Shown here: positions 1 through 9,002 of the stretch, in pieces | How the letters are laid out: every line of letters begins with the position of its first letter | Numbering within the stretch: the stretch's first letter is position 1 | Assembly: GCF_029433105.1 (NCBI RefSeq) | Contig: NZ_JARNTW010000001.1 | Span: forward strand, 310,001-374,000 | Source: Runella sp. MFBS21 | Lineage (GTDB): Bacteria > Bacteroidota > Bacteroidia > Cytophagales > Spirosomataceae | Length of the DNA stretch: 64,000 nucleotides | Reading direction: 5' to 3' | Position numbers and translations under genes: made by a program | The notes under the pieces: generated by a model | Told to the model about the DNA's origin: nothing | What the model saw: only the letters and a program-made list of their open reading frames with translations | Database searches by the model: none

Positions 1-1042
1 CGCCGATTTCTTCTAAGGGATAATTGTAGCCACCAGGTGCTTTGCCCTTGCGCGATTCGAGGTCGAGGTGTCCCATGGCTTTCATGATGCGCAGGTAATC
101 CCCAAGCTCAGGGTCAAGCAGGGTAAAACAGGTGATGGTTTTTTCGAGCAATTCTTCACCCGTACTGAAAGGCTTCAGCGGGGGTAAATTTTGTGGATCT
201 ACCTTGAAATCCCACGGACGAAGGCTCGAAAGTTGCAGCGCCTCTTTACGTTCGAGTGCCATGGTATTGAGCATTGGTACTACGGCTTCTGCTACTGACT
301 CATGAAAGTTGAAGCAGTCTTGGGGAGTATAATCGAAGCGGCCCAAAGCGGCAAACATATAATCGCGAAAGTTGTCAAAACCAGCGTTGGTAGCTACTTG
401 ATGGCGCAAATCGCGTAAGGTATTGAGTAGCTCGTCGAGTTTGTCTTTGTCTTCCAATCGCCGTGTTTGGATTTTATTCCACACTTCTTCCCGAAGAGCG
501 CGGTCGGTCGATTGCAAAAAATCTGAGGCTTTTTGCAGTGTTACTTCTTCTCCTTGGATATTGACCGTCATGGCGCCTACGGTAGCTCCGTATTTGGCTT
601 GTTCGGTTTGGATTTGGGTTTGGAGAGGAATATTTTCATCCCTAAAAATCTCAATGGCTTTTTTCATGCTACGAAGCGCGATGTCAAATCCTTGGTCTTT
701 GAGTTCATTCAAAAAAGGACTTTCCAAGGCTTTTTGGTCGAGTGCATTGCCATAGGCAGAGAGGTGAGGCTGGAAGTTTTCTACAAAATCACCGAATTCC
801 TTTTGATATTGCTCACTGCTTGTATCGCAAGTCATGCGGATATACCGCCATGCAAAGTTTTCGGAGAGATAAGACTCCAATTCGCTTTTGTCCAAAAACC
901 ATTGCCGTAATGCTTCGGCCGATTCAATAGGGCGATTGATGAGGTTTTCATAAAATGGCTGAAGTTGCTCCCAAGTGGTAAGCTCAAAATCTTCTCCTAA
1001 AAATTTTCGAGGCGGGCGTTGGGGAATATTAATCGCTGACAT
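1..1042 (-). CDS. M3 family oligoendopeptidase, N-terminal part (gene runs off the window)
   Basis: The minus strand is open from an ATG at 1042 to the window edge, giving 347 residues without a stop. The protein begins MSAINIPQRPPRKFLGEDFE and continues as an all-helical PepF/M3 N-terminal region (for example the stretch containing WRYIRMTCDTSSEQYQKEF). Members of this family are cytoplasmic zinc metallopeptidases of about 570 residues that cut short peptides; the HExxH zinc motif lies in the missing C-terminal part, so catalysis cannot be checked here. The family call rests on recognition of the N-terminal sequence. There is no neighbour on the same strand inside the window. Confidence 0.85.
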   Translation of the reverse strand, partial: MSAINIPQRPPRKFLGEDFELTTWEQLQPFYENLINRPIESAEALRQWFLDKSELESYLSENFAWRYIRMTCDTSSEQYQKEFGDFVENFQPHLSAYGNALDQKALESPFLNELKDQGFDIALRSMKKAIEIFRDENIPLQTQIQTEQAKYGATVGAMTVNIQGEEVTLQKASDFLQSTDRALREEVWNKIQTRRLEDKDKLDELLNTLRDLRHQVATNAGFDNFRDYMFAALGRFDYTPQDCFNFHESVAEAVVPMLNTMALERKEALQLSSLRPWDFKVDPQNLPPLKPFSTGEELLEKTITCFTLLDPELGDYLRIMKAMGHLDLESRKGKAPGGYNYPLEEIG

Positions 1043-1182
1043 AAGGCTGATTTTTCGATGTTTTGATAATGTTGGCTAACAAAGGAAGGTGAAAAATGGT
1101 TTTGTTAAAAACAACATAACTACTAATCATTAATTTTATCATCAAGACGAGCTACTTCTTCTAAGATTGATCGCAAAAAATT

Positions 1183-1641
1183 ATGTGGCTTAATATTCTC
1201 ATTGTGTTAGGAACCTTTGTATTTATGGAAGGTTTTGCGTGGTTTACGCACAAATACATCATGCACGGGCCCATGTGGAATTGGCATGAATCTCACCATG
1301 TTCATCATAAAGGATGGTGGGAAACCAACGACCTCTTCGGGATTATCTTTGGGGCGACGGCGACGGTTTTGATTATAGTAGGGTCGGAGTGGGAATCATT
1401 TCGGTGGTTGATGTATGTCGGGATAGGAGTTACGCTTTACGGAATTGCCTATTTTGTATTTCATGATATAATCGTACACCGTCGAATCAAGATTAAATTT
1501 AAAACGACTAGTCGGTATCTTAATCGTATTATTTGGGCGCATTATATGCATCATAAAGTTCACCAACGTGATGGGGCTGAGGCATTTGGGTTTTTGTATG
1601 CTCCCAAGAAGTATGACAAGCAAAAAATGAAAGAGAAATAA
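1183..1641 (+). CDS. crtZ: Beta-carotene hydroxylase, fatty acid hydroxylase superfamily
   Basis: 152 residues, the usual CrtZ size. It is a small membrane di-iron enzyme that adds 3-hydroxyl groups to beta-ionone rings of carotenoids. The four histidine clusters are visible: H23-x4-H28, H35-x2-H38-H39 with H41-H42 following, an FHD-x3-H cluster near residue 95, and HYMHHKVH near residue 125. Hydrophobic helices lie between them. No other carotenoid gene is near, so it is likely a stand-alone gene whose substrate is made by enzymes encoded elsewhere. The assignment of the family is firm; the exact carotenoid substrate is inferred. Confidence 0.9.
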   Translation: MWLNILIVLGTFVFMEGFAWFTHKYIMHGPMWNWHESHHVHHKGWWETNDLFGIIFGATATVLIIVGSEWESFRWLMYVGIGVTLYGIAYFVFHDIIVHRRIKIKFKTTSRYLNRIIWAHYMHHKVHQRDGAEAFGFLYAPKKYDKQKMKEK

Positions 1642-1726
1642 GAACGTATTTTTTTGAGTCAAGCCACGATTTTTCTAAAAGTAGTTTTGTAAGATTGGCT
1701 GCTTTAATCAAAAAATACGTACAATA

Positions 1727-2482
1727 ATGACAAAATCGTTTTATCTCCTCGCGCTTCTTTTTGCTATTTCAGTGAGTTCTTTTGCGCAAAAAAAGAAAAA
1801 AGCGGCTACTAAAGATGCTATTTTGGTTTTTTCTAAAACGGCGGGCTACCGACATTCGTCTATTCCCAAAGGAAAGCAAGCGTTGATACTCATGGGGCAG
1901 CAAAACAGATTTGCAGTAGATACTACAGAAGATGCGTCGGTATTTACGCCCGAAAACCTAAAGAAATACAAAGCAGTAGTATTTTTGAGTACTACTGGAA
2001 ACATCCTCAACCAAGAGCAAGAACATGCTTTTGAGCAGTTTATCCGTGCAGGAGGAGGTTTTGTGGGGATTCATGCCGCCGCCGATACCGAATACGACTG
2101 GCCTTGGTATAATCAACTGGTAGGAGCGTACTTTTTAAGTCATCCCAAACAGCAAAATGTAGATGTAGTAGTCAATGACCACAATCACCCATCTACTACT
2201 ATGCTACCCGACCGCTGGAAGCGTTTTGATGAGTTATATAATTATAAAAAAATAGTGCTTGGTATCAAAGTATTGGCGACACTCGACGAATCTACCTATA
2301 AAGGCGGAGCAAACGGGGTCAATCATCCTTTTATTTGGTATCGTGAGTTTGATGGAGGGCGGTCTTTCTACACGGGAGGTGGCCATACTGACGAGTCGTT
2401 TGTAGAACCGCTATTTGTACAGCATTTGCTGGGAGGAATAGAATATGCGATTGGTCGTAAATCCGTAAAGAAACCGATGTAA
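1727..2482 (+). CDS. Secreted ThuA-domain protein
   Basis: 251 residues with an N-terminal signal peptide (MTKSFYLLALLFAISVSSFA, cleavage likely before Q21), so it is exported. The mature part is a ThuA-like (class I glutamine amidotransferase-like fold) domain: ILVFSKTAGYRHSSI at the start, a GGGFVGIHAAADTEY loop and a closing GGGHTDESF segment. In Bacteroidota such proteins are usually linked to carbohydrate uptake or degradation, but no reaction is proven for the family. The N-terminal domain of the large lipoprotein at 48567-52331 belongs to the same family. Confidence 0.85.
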   Translation: MTKSFYLLALLFAISVSSFAQKKKKAATKDAILVFSKTAGYRHSSIPKGKQALILMGQQNRFAVDTTEDASVFTPENLKKYKAVVFLSTTGNILNQEQEHAFEQFIRAGGGFVGIHAAADTEYDWPWYNQLVGAYFLSHPKQQNVDVVVNDHNHPSTTMLPDRWKRFDELYNYKKIVLGIKVLATLDESTYKGGANGVNHPFIWYREFDGGRSFYTGGGHTDESFVEPLFVQHLLGGIEYAIGRKSVKKPM

Positions 2483-2599
2483 GGGGTTACGTTGGTAATT
2501 AGTACAATCATGAATGCAGATAGGCTGCTTTGGTAGCTTGTCTGCGTTTTTTTTATTTGGAATGAGGTACGAATTCCACAAAATACCCGAAAAATACGC

Positions 2600-2626
2600 A
2601 TGGAATGGTTTTTTGATGAAATATAC
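2600..2626 (+). promoter_or_regulatory. Shared leader element, copy 1
   Basis: ATGGAATGG followed by a T-run, GATGA and TATAC lies 23-49 bases before the barrel gene. A near copy occurs at 12927-12954 before the YtxH gene. Role unknown; a common promoter or regulator site is possible. Confidence 0.35.
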
Positions 2627-2648
2627 CAAATCAAAAAATGCAATAAAC

Positions 2649-3311
2649 ATGAAAACGAAAGTATTACTGTTAGCGCTTCTGTTGGTTCAAGGACTAAGCT
2701 ATGCACAAAGCGAACCCAAATTTTTTAGCCTAGGTCTACGTGCTGGTGCCAACTTATCACAATTTAAAGGCAACGATTTGTCGTTGAATTCAAGCGAAGG
2801 TTCTTTTCAATTGACCGACAATAGCAACCGAGTGTGGGGAGCTACAGGAGGTATCTTTATGAGATTTGGACGTACGTTCTTCATACAGCCAGAAATCATG
2901 CTTTCTCAAAAAGGAGGTAGATTTAGCGTATTTGAAGGAAATACTGGAAAGGCTGAAAAAAGCTTCAAAATGACAAACTTAGATTTTCCAGTAATGTTTG
3001 GGGTAAAAATTGCCCGTTTCTTGAGAATCAATGCAGGGCCAGTAGCGGCTTTCAACTTAGGCCGTGATGGAGACTTAGAAGAAGCTTTTGAAGACTATAC
3101 CAATGAAAAAGACTTCGATAGCGCTTTTCGGAGAGCGGCTCTGGGGTATCAGGCAGGTATAGGCCTTGATTTTGGCAAACTCAACCTTGATGTGCGTTAT
3201 GAAGGAAACCTCACTGATGTAGTAAAACTTCAATTGAGCAATCCACAAGCTCAGGCGCAGTTTGACCGTAAGATGAATCTCGTTCAAGCTACCCTAGGTT
3301 TTGCTTTTTAG
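2649..3311 (+). CDS. PorT-family outer-membrane beta-barrel protein
   Basis: 220 residues. I chose the ATG at 2649 because it opens a clean signal peptide (MKTKVLLLALLLVQGLSYAQ); an upstream in-frame ATG at 2514 would add 45 residues that do not look like a leader. The mature protein alternates short glycine-containing strands typical of the outer membrane beta-barrel domain family 2 (FSLGLRAGANLSQF, WGATGGIFMRFG, YQAGIGLDFGKL, VQATLGFAF) and ends in phenylalanine as barrels do. Ligand and function are unknown. A strong two-way terminator follows the stop. Confidence 0.85.
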   Translation: MKTKVLLLALLLVQGLSYAQSEPKFFSLGLRAGANLSQFKGNDLSLNSSEGSFQLTDNSNRVWGATGGIFMRFGRTFFIQPEIMLSQKGGRFSVFEGNTGKAEKSFKMTNLDFPVMFGVKIARFLRINAGPVAAFNLGRDGDLEEAFEDYTNEKDFDSAFRRAALGYQAGIGLDFGKLNLDVRYEGNLTDVVKLQLSNPQAQAQFDRKMNLVQATLGFAF

Positions 3312-3327
3312 TGCTTATATTATTCCA

Positions 3328-3374
3328 TCAATCAATAAAAAAAGGGCGATTATCGCCCTTTTTTTATTGATTGA
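3328..3374. terminator. Two-way intrinsic terminator, perfect 22-bp stem
   Basis: The arms 3328-3349 and 3353-3374 are exact reverse complements with a 3-base loop (TTA). The GC core GGGCGA/TCGCCC is flanked by A7 on one side and T7 on the other, so it can end transcripts from both the barrel gene (+) and the Pro-rich gene (-). Confidence 0.9.
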
Positions 3375-3377
3375 ACT

Positions 3378-3611
3378 TTACTTTTCAAATATTTCGTCCT
3401 CTTCTCCATTTACGATTTGATTATCATTTTCGGCGTTGATTTCGTGTTTTTGAGGGTCGGGGGGAGTATGTTTATCGGGTTCGATTTCGGGAGGAGCCGT
3501 AGGCTGTTCTATTTCTGGTTGATGGATCTCGGGCTGCGCAGGATGCGGCTCCACTTCTGGTGCAGGCGTAGGTGGCGCAGGCGTGGGATCGGGTGTTTGT
3601 GTGTTTTTCAT
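3378..3611 (-). CDS. Small proline/glutamate-rich protein of unknown function
   Basis: 77 residues of low complexity: an N-terminal half built of PTPAPPTPAPEVEPHPAQPE-like Pro/Glu/Ala steps and an acidic tail ending NGEEDEIFEK. There is no signal peptide and no hydrophobic segment, so it is probably a disordered cytoplasmic protein. The stop codon lies just past the perfect terminator at 3328-3374, and the reading frame shows strong codon bias toward Pro/Glu, both of which support a real gene. I recognise no family. It could be a spurious frame in a biased region, but the convergent terminator argues against that. Confidence 0.5.
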   Translation of the reverse strand: MKNTQTPDPTPAPPTPAPEVEPHPAQPEIHQPEIEQPTAPPEIEPDKHTPPDPQKHEINAENDNQIVNGEEDEIFEK

Positions 3612-3812
3612 GGTTTGAAATATGTTTGGTTTGGATATTGTTTTGAAAAACCTGTGCCACGTTTTTTGGGGAACAATCTCCTCAGGCTAGTACAATATTG
3701 GTTTGGAATACATTTTTAGCATATAGTAGTGACAATAATAATACAGTGAAGCCAACTTTGATAGGTTTCAAGTTTGATTAAGTTTTCACAATAAAATCAA
3801 AAAACAGCCGCT
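3612..3812. other. Divergent intergenic region
   Basis: 201 bases between the Pro-rich gene (-) and the AI-2E exporter gene (+). It holds a GGGGAA-containing stretch near 3667-3675 that weakly resembles the island motif described at 25661, but the TTCTAC half is missing. No gene is seen. Confidence 0.4.
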
Positions 3813-5006
3813 ATGCCTCCCGTACCTCAAAATTTTCAATTACCTTATATAGCACGTTTAGCTTTTGGACTTATCTGTGTCACCATTATTGTATATTGGA
3901 TGCACGTACTTGGCTCAATCGTAACTTTGCTATTGTTTTCTATCCTTTTTTCGATAGCTATGTATCCGCTTACTGATTGGCTAGAACGAAAAGGTTTAGG
4001 TAGAATGTTGGCTATTGCGATTGCTATTATTACATTTTCGTTGGTAGCAGCGGGAGTGTGTATGATCTTAGGATATCAGGTGAGAGATTTTTCAGAAATG
4101 CTTCCCCAATTGATTAATAAAGTAAATGCATCTCTAAGCAAAGTGCAGCTTTGGGCGTATGAGCGTTTTAAAATTCCCCCAAGCCGTCAGTTAAATGAGT
4201 TGCAGAAATACTGGCAAAATATAGCCGAAGGAGGAGGGTCGGTAGTAGGAACCGCCGTCTCTACCACCACTACCATGCTAGGCAATATCTCTATCTTGCC
4301 CGTGTATATTTTCTTCTTGCTGTATTATCGCGATATGTTCAAGCAGTTTTTTTGCAAAGTTTTTGCTTCTACCAAAAAAGCCAAAATACATGAAGTACTT
4401 AGTAAAATATACGAAGTAGTACACAGCTACCTTTCAGGGCTTTTGATTGTGACCTTGATCGTGGGTACGCTCAATTCGGTAGGGCTATTAATTTTAGGGA
4501 TTCCATCGGCTATCTTCTTTGGGTTTTTAGCTGCTATTTTATTGATTATTCCTTATATAGGAATCTTGATAGGGTCTATTTTGCCCATTGTGGTAGCCCT
4601 TGTTACTAAAGATTCCCCTATGTACGCGGTAGGAGTAGCCGGAATTTTCTTCTTTGTACAAATGCTGGAAGGAAATATCATTACACCTTATATTGTAGGA
4701 TCCAAAATTAGCGTCAATCCCTTGGCTGCCATTGTGATGTTGTTTTTGGGAGGAGCTTTGTGGGGAATTGCTGGACTAGCATTGGCCTTACCACTTACGG
4801 CGATTTTGAAAGTGGTGTTTGATGAAGTAGACGAGCTAAAACCTTATGGATATTTGCTTGGAGAGCCCGAAACTACCAACAAACAACGAGCTATTCAGAG
4901 TAAAAAAGTACAAAAAATAGAACAAAATGTAGTGGAAAGTATTGCTGAAACTACCCAAGAAGTAAAATCGCTTTTTGGACGAAAAAAAGCCACAAAATCA
5001 GCATAA
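3813..5006 (+). CDS. AI-2E family transporter (PerM/TqsA type)
   Basis: 397 residues. The protein has the family layout: two N-terminal membrane helices, a soluble stretch (about residues 95-160), then a cluster of membrane helices with the typical signature VGTLNSVGLLILGIPSA followed by ILLIIPYIGILIGSILP and the region with GNIITPYIVGSKISVNPLA. The C-terminal 60 residues are hydrophilic and rich in Lys/Gln/Glu. Family members export small molecules or act as ion antiporters; the substrate cannot be read from sequence. It is the first gene of the stress-related island and precedes the GH13 gene by 127 bases. Confidence 0.9.
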   Translation: MPPVPQNFQLPYIARLAFGLICVTIIVYWMHVLGSIVTLLLFSILFSIAMYPLTDWLERKGLGRMLAIAIAIITFSLVAAGVCMILGYQVRDFSEMLPQLINKVNASLSKVQLWAYERFKIPPSRQLNELQKYWQNIAEGGGSVVGTAVSTTTTMLGNISILPVYIFFLLYYRDMFKQFFCKVFASTKKAKIHEVLSKIYEVVHSYLSGLLIVTLIVGTLNSVGLLILGIPSAIFFGFLAAILLIIPYIGILIGSILPIVVALVTKDSPMYAVGVAGIFFFVQMLEGNIITPYIVGSKISVNPLAAIVMLFLGGALWGIAGLALALPLTAILKVVFDEVDELKPYGYLLGEPETTNKQRAIQSKKVQKIEQNVVESIAETTQEVKSLFGRKKATKSA

Positions 5007-5015
5007 TGAGTAAAA

Positions 5016-5033
5016 TTGGGTAGAAGGTTCTAC
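5016..5033 (+). promoter_or_regulatory. Island motif TTGGG-N7-TTCTAC, copy F
   Basis: Gapless match to the copies at 10276-10293, 16147-16164 and 25661-25678. It lies about 100 bases before the GH13 gene start at 5134. Likely a promoter element or regulator site shared by the stress genes. Confidence 0.5.
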
Positions 5034-5133
5034 AAATTTTATGCTTCGGAAGTATTGAATTGAAGAGTTGTAAGTGGTATAGTTTTTTGTAAATCTTGAA
5101 TATCAAAGACTAACACTACAATTTAAAATATTT

Positions 5134-6954
5134 ATGGATATAGCCATTACCCCAAAGTATATAAAAAGTAAAGTAGGTGGTATGGGGGCCGTACCTACCG
5201 ATGAAGGGGTGTCGTTTAGAGTATGGGCTCCTAATGCACAAAAAGTATTTGTAACAGGTGACTTCAATGGTTGGGAAAAAGCGTCTATCGCGTTAACTCA
5301 CGAAGAAAACGGCTTTTGGTCAGTACAAGTACCGGAAGCCTCCACTGGACATCAATATAAATATGTCTTGAAAACAGCCCAAGGTGAATTAATGAGAAAT
5401 GACCCCTATGCGCGAGAAGTTACCAATTCGGTAGGCAATAGTGTGGTCGTTAATCCTTCGGATTTTGACTGGCAAAATGATCATTTTGATATGCCTTCTT
5501 TCAACAAAATGGTCATATATGAACTACACGTAGGAAGTTTTAACGTAAAGGAAGAAGGCAAAGCAGGGGATTTTTATGGCGTAATCGAAAAATTAGATTA
5601 TCTAAAATCTATTGGAGTTAATGTCATAGAATTGATGCCCGTGGCTGAGTTTCCGGGTGGTTTCTCTTGGGGCTATAATCCGGCTCATCCTTTTGCGGTA
5701 GAGTCAGAATATGGAGGTCCCAAAGCACTAAAAGAACTCGTGAAAGCAGCACATCAAAAAGGAATCGCGGTGGTGTTGGATGTAGTTTACAACCACTTTG
5801 GGCCTACTGATATGGATTTGTGGCAATTTGACGGTTGGCAAGAAAACGGTTTAGGGGGAATTTATTTTTATAACGACTGGCGCGCCAAAACTCCTTGGGG
5901 AGATACAAGGCCAGACTATGGAAGATCAGAAGTACGACAGTATATCCGTGACAATGCTCTCATGTGGCTTGAAGAATACCACATTGATGGCCTTAGGATG
6001 GATATGGTTCCGTATATCAGAAACGTAAACGCTGACGGAAATCCTGCCAATGACCTGGAAGAAGGGTATAAACTGATACAATGGGTCAATTCAGAGATTA
6101 AATCTAGGTACCCTGAAAAATTTACAGTAGCCGAAGATTTACATACGCTAGATGCCATTACAGCACCTGTCGAAAATGGAGGACTCGGCTATAGTAGTCA
6201 GTGGGATAGTCAATTTGTACATCCTATTAGAGATATTATTATCCAAATGCACGATGAGCATCGTAACATGGATGTAGTGGTGGCGTCTATTGTACACCGT
6301 TATAACAATGATGTTTTTGAAAGAGTCATTTATACAGAATCGCACGATGAAGTCTCCAACGGACAAGCTCGCGTAACACAGGAAATTGCGGGAGAGCAGG
6401 ATGTCGATAATTGGTATGCCAAAAAACGCTCTCTCTTAGGAGCTGCTCTTATGATGACAGCCCCTGGTATACCGATGCTGTTTCAAGGACAAACCATGCT
6501 GGAAGATGGCTGGTTTCAAGATACCGATCCTATCGATTGGTCACGGGTTTCGGAATTCAAAGGCATCACTAAGCTTTATCGGGATTTGATTCATTTACGT
6601 CTTGATTATAAAGGAATTACCAAAGGACTATCGGGGCAAAATGTAGAAATTTTACACGTTGATAACCAAAATAAGGTGGTGGCGTTTCAGCGTTGGATGG
6701 AGGGTGGCTCCAAAGATACCACGGTGATAGTAATGAATTTTTCGCAGCAACCCATCGAAAACTATAGTATTCGTTTTCCAATGCAAGGTCTGTGGAAAAT
6801 CAGGTTCAACAGTGATTGGGAAGGCTATGATAATGACTTTGATAGTCACTTTAGTTATGATATAGAAATAAATACATCCCAAAATGATGATTCTCATTGG
6901 ATGGCAGATGTTTCTTTAGGAGCTTACAGTACTATTATTTATTCACAAGATTAA
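5134..6954 (+). CDS. GH13 alpha-amylase-family enzyme, branching-enzyme or trehalohydrolase-like
   Basis: 606 residues. An N-terminal CBM48/isoamylase-N domain (about 18-110, with FRVWAPNAQKVFVTGDFNGW) is followed by a GH13 barrel. Catalytic motifs are visible: DVVYNH at 216-221, the nucleophile in GLRMD at D290, the acid/base in AED at E334, and SHD ending in D405. A C-terminal beta domain closes the protein. The layout fits 1,4-alpha-glucan branching enzymes and related maltooligosyltrehalose trehalohydrolases; the sequence alone does not settle which. There is no signal peptide, so it acts in the cytoplasm, probably on glycogen or trehalose as stress reserves. An island motif lies upstream. 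Confidence 0.85.
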   Translation: MDIAITPKYIKSKVGGMGAVPTDEGVSFRVWAPNAQKVFVTGDFNGWEKASIALTHEENGFWSVQVPEASTGHQYKYVLKTAQGELMRNDPYAREVTNSVGNSVVVNPSDFDWQNDHFDMPSFNKMVIYELHVGSFNVKEEGKAGDFYGVIEKLDYLKSIGVNVIELMPVAEFPGGFSWGYNPAHPFAVESEYGGPKALKELVKAAHQKGIAVVLDVVYNHFGPTDMDLWQFDGWQENGLGGIYFYNDWRAKTPWGDTRPDYGRSEVRQYIRDNALMWLEEYHIDGLRMDMVPYIRNVNADGNPANDLEEGYKLIQWVNSEIKSRYPEKFTVAEDLHTLDAITAPVENGGLGYSSQWDSQFVHPIRDIIIQMHDEHRNMDVVVASIVHRYNNDVFERVIYTESHDEVSNGQARVTQEIAGEQDVDNWYAKKRSLLGAALMMTAPGIPMLFQGQTMLEDGWFQDTDPIDWSRVSEFKGITKLYRDLIHLRLDYKGITKGLSGQNVEILHVDNQNKVVAFQRWMEGGSKDTTVIVMNFSQQPIENYSIRFPMQGLWKIRFNSDWEGYDNDFDSHFSYDIEINTSQNDDSHWMADVSLGAYSTIIYSQD

Positions 6955-6987
6955 TCAAAATTGTTTCACAATAAACTTACTAATAGA

Positions 6988-7446
6988 ATGAAAAGAGTAT
7001 TCAAAACCGCCGCAATGTTGTTGGCATTAGGAATGTTTACATTGACTAGCTGCTCAAGAGAAGATAAAAGAGAAGTAGCTGATGATGTGCAGAACGCACA
7101 AGACAAAGTAGAGGACACAGCTGATAATGTAGCTGAAGATGTAAAAGAAGCAGGCCAAGAAACCGCTGCTGAAATCGAAGCCGAACGTAAAGAAATGGCC
7201 GAAAAAATTGAAAAACGCAAAAAAGAAATCAATAAAGAATTAGACGAATTGGATGCGAAAATCAAAACGGCTAAGGCGAATGAAAAAGCAAAATGGGAAA
7301 AACGCCGCGCTAATCTTAAAGAAGATATCAATGAGCTAGATGCGGAAATGGCCGAAGTAAAAAAAGACATCAAACGAGATTGGAAGCAGTTTAAGCGTGA
7401 TCTAAATGCAAAGATTGACGACATGCAAAAAGATCTAGAAAACTAG
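6988..7446 (+). CDS. Lys/Glu-rich coiled-coil lipoprotein
   Basis: 152 residues from the ATG at 6988; an earlier TTG at 6961 is less likely because the lipoprotein leader starts at 6988. The signal ends in a lipobox LTSC with C22 as the lipidated residue. The rest is an almost unbroken charged helix with Asp/Lys/Glu heptads (VEDTADNVAEDVKEAG, then EKIEKRKKEINKELDELDAK). It is probably tethered to a membrane and forms a coiled coil. No enzyme motif is present. It resembles envelope-stress and LEA-like proteins, and related composition recurs at 10700 and 12989. Confidence 0.75.
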   Translation: MKRVFKTAAMLLALGMFTLTSCSREDKREVADDVQNAQDKVEDTADNVAEDVKEAGQETAAEIEAERKEMAEKIEKRKKEINKELDELDAKIKTAKANEKAKWEKRRANLKEDINELDAEMAEVKKDIKRDWKQFKRDLNAKIDDMQKDLEN

Positions 7447-7455
7447 TATACAATC

Positions 7456-7530
7456 AAATTCTGTTCGAAAAGTGAGTAGGCACCAAGTAATATATGGTAA
7501 GAAAAACTTTTCGGACAGAATTTTTTAATA
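7456..7530 (+). terminator. Hairpin terminator after the lipoprotein gene
   Basis: Arms 7456-7473 and 7506-7523 pair over 18 positions with one G-U pair, with a 32-base loop, and are followed by TTTTTT. It lies 10 bases after the lipoprotein stop. Confidence 0.65.
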
Positions 7531-7643
7531 AACAATATGAAAAATCGCTACACCATTGTCTTAAAGACATTATTTAAGGTCAGTCAATAAAACAACTCAA
7601 GCATATATCCACATAACAATAACACACCTAATTGAAGAGAGTC

Positions 7644-8021
7644 ATGGAAGAAGTGAAAGAGTCAATGGTGGTACAGTTGAGGAAATTGTGGGCGCTGTAC
7701 CTGCGACGCTTGCAAGTATGCAAGCAGCTCGAAAAACAATCGTTAGCTGAAGATAAAAGCACGTTTATCAAGCATTTTCAGGCCGAAACGCAGCTTTTTC
7801 TTAACGAAGCAAGCCAGTTTGATTGGATTCTTGGGCAAAAATGCTTGCCTATAGCTGTGGCTTGTAAAAGTCTGTATGAAGTTGATAATCATCTGATTAA
7901 AGTCTATGCTGTCTTGCAGAATGATACTTCTTGGGAACAAGAATACCCCGAGTTGTCGCGATTTCTGATGCGAAACTTGGGACGTATCAAGGCTTCTTTG
8001 GGGTTGACTCGCTATTTATGA
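7644..8021 (+). CDS. Hypothetical helical protein
   Basis: 125 residues from the ATG at 7644, which has an AGAGAG stretch a few bases upstream; a TTG at 7632 would add four residues. It is predicted to be all-helical and soluble, with a Leu/Arg-rich N-terminus (LRKLWALYLRRLQVCKQLEK) and no recognisable catalytic motif. I do not recognise a family. It stands alone between a terminator and the transglutaminase-like gene. Confidence 0.6.
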   Translation: MEEVKESMVVQLRKLWALYLRRLQVCKQLEKQSLAEDKSTFIKHFQAETQLFLNEASQFDWILGQKCLPIAVACKSLYEVDNHLIKVYAVLQNDTSWEQEYPELSRFLMRNLGRIKASLGLTRYL

Positions 8022-8158
8022 TATCCACAACCGTCGGGTTGAATCAATAATTATTCGTACTTTTACTAATATTCACTCAGCGGTCATTTTTGAAAAACAA
8101 ACTAGAAAATGGGCGACTCAAATCACTATAATCTTATCTTTTTAACCCATTTTTATCC

Positions 8159-8956
8159 ATGAAACTAAGAGGCAAAAGTGTCTTCAAGTATCAAGTCAAC
8201 GAAAACACGCCCGTCCTAATGCTATTACGTCCTCGTCGTCAAGAGGGGCAATCTATCATCAAAGAAGAATTTACGACTGAACCTACCTTCCCTTTTAATG
8301 AATATACCGACGACTATGGTAACCAGTGTCAAAGAGCGGTATTTCCGGTAGGGCCCCTTACTATTACCACTGAGGTGGAGTCATTGGTAGAGCCACATGT
8401 TCAGCTGCAAGAGCCTTTTCCTGAATTTGTGCCGGTAGAAGAATTGCCCAGCGAGACGATTATTTATTTATTGCCAAGTCGCTATTGTCAGTCTGAGCTT
8501 CCCGAAATCAATGATTTGGCTCAGCAAATTGTGGCAGAAGTGCCTATAGGGTATCTTCAAGCAGAAGCTATCCGCAACTGGGTACATCAAAACATTAAAT
8601 ATGAGTACAACACTACCGATTCTTCTACTACTGCGGTAGACATCACACGGCAAAAAGTAGGTGTATGCCGCGATTTTACCCATTTGAGTATTGCGTTGTG
8701 TCGTAGTTTATGTTTGCCTGCTCGTATGACTGTGGGATATTTAGACAAGCTAAAATACATGGATTTACATGCGTGGTTTGAGGTTTTTTTGGGGGGACAA
8801 TGGCACACCTTTGATGCCGTACAACCCCAAACAGAAGGATGCAGGATTGTGATAGGCTACGGGAGAGACGCTGCTGATGTAGCCATGGTGACTCAGTTTG
8901 GTGATTCGGAGTTGCTATCTTTGACGGTAGAAACGGCCGTAATAGAAGAAGAATAA
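8159..8956 (+). CDS. Transglutaminase-like cysteine protease-fold protein
   Basis: 265 residues. An N-terminal beta domain (1-120, bacterial transglutaminase-N type) precedes the transglutaminase core. The Cys-His-Asp triad is visible as C170 (in KVGVCRDFTHLS), H204 (in MDLHAWFEVFL) and D219 (in WHTFDAV). No signal peptide is present, so it is likely cytoplasmic. Such proteins act as proteases or cross-linking enzymes; the substrate is unknown. The gene is monocistronic and convergent with the ECF sigma gene. Confidence 0.88.
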   Translation: MKLRGKSVFKYQVNENTPVLMLLRPRRQEGQSIIKEEFTTEPTFPFNEYTDDYGNQCQRAVFPVGPLTITTEVESLVEPHVQLQEPFPEFVPVEELPSETIIYLLPSRYCQSELPEINDLAQQIVAEVPIGYLQAEAIRNWVHQNIKYEYNTTDSSTTAVDITRQKVGVCRDFTHLSIALCRSLCLPARMTVGYLDKLKYMDLHAWFEVFLGGQWHTFDAVQPQTEGCRIVIGYGRDAADVAMVTQFGDSELLSLTVETAVIEEE

Positions 8957-9002
8957 AATATAGGCAAAGAAAGCCGGGGTGTTTGATTCTCTAAAAAAGA
9001 AA

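Noticed and set aside
7537-7590. 17-codon open frame after the lipoprotein terminator
   Set aside because: Too short, no regulatory context such as an attenuator, and no conserved pattern visible.
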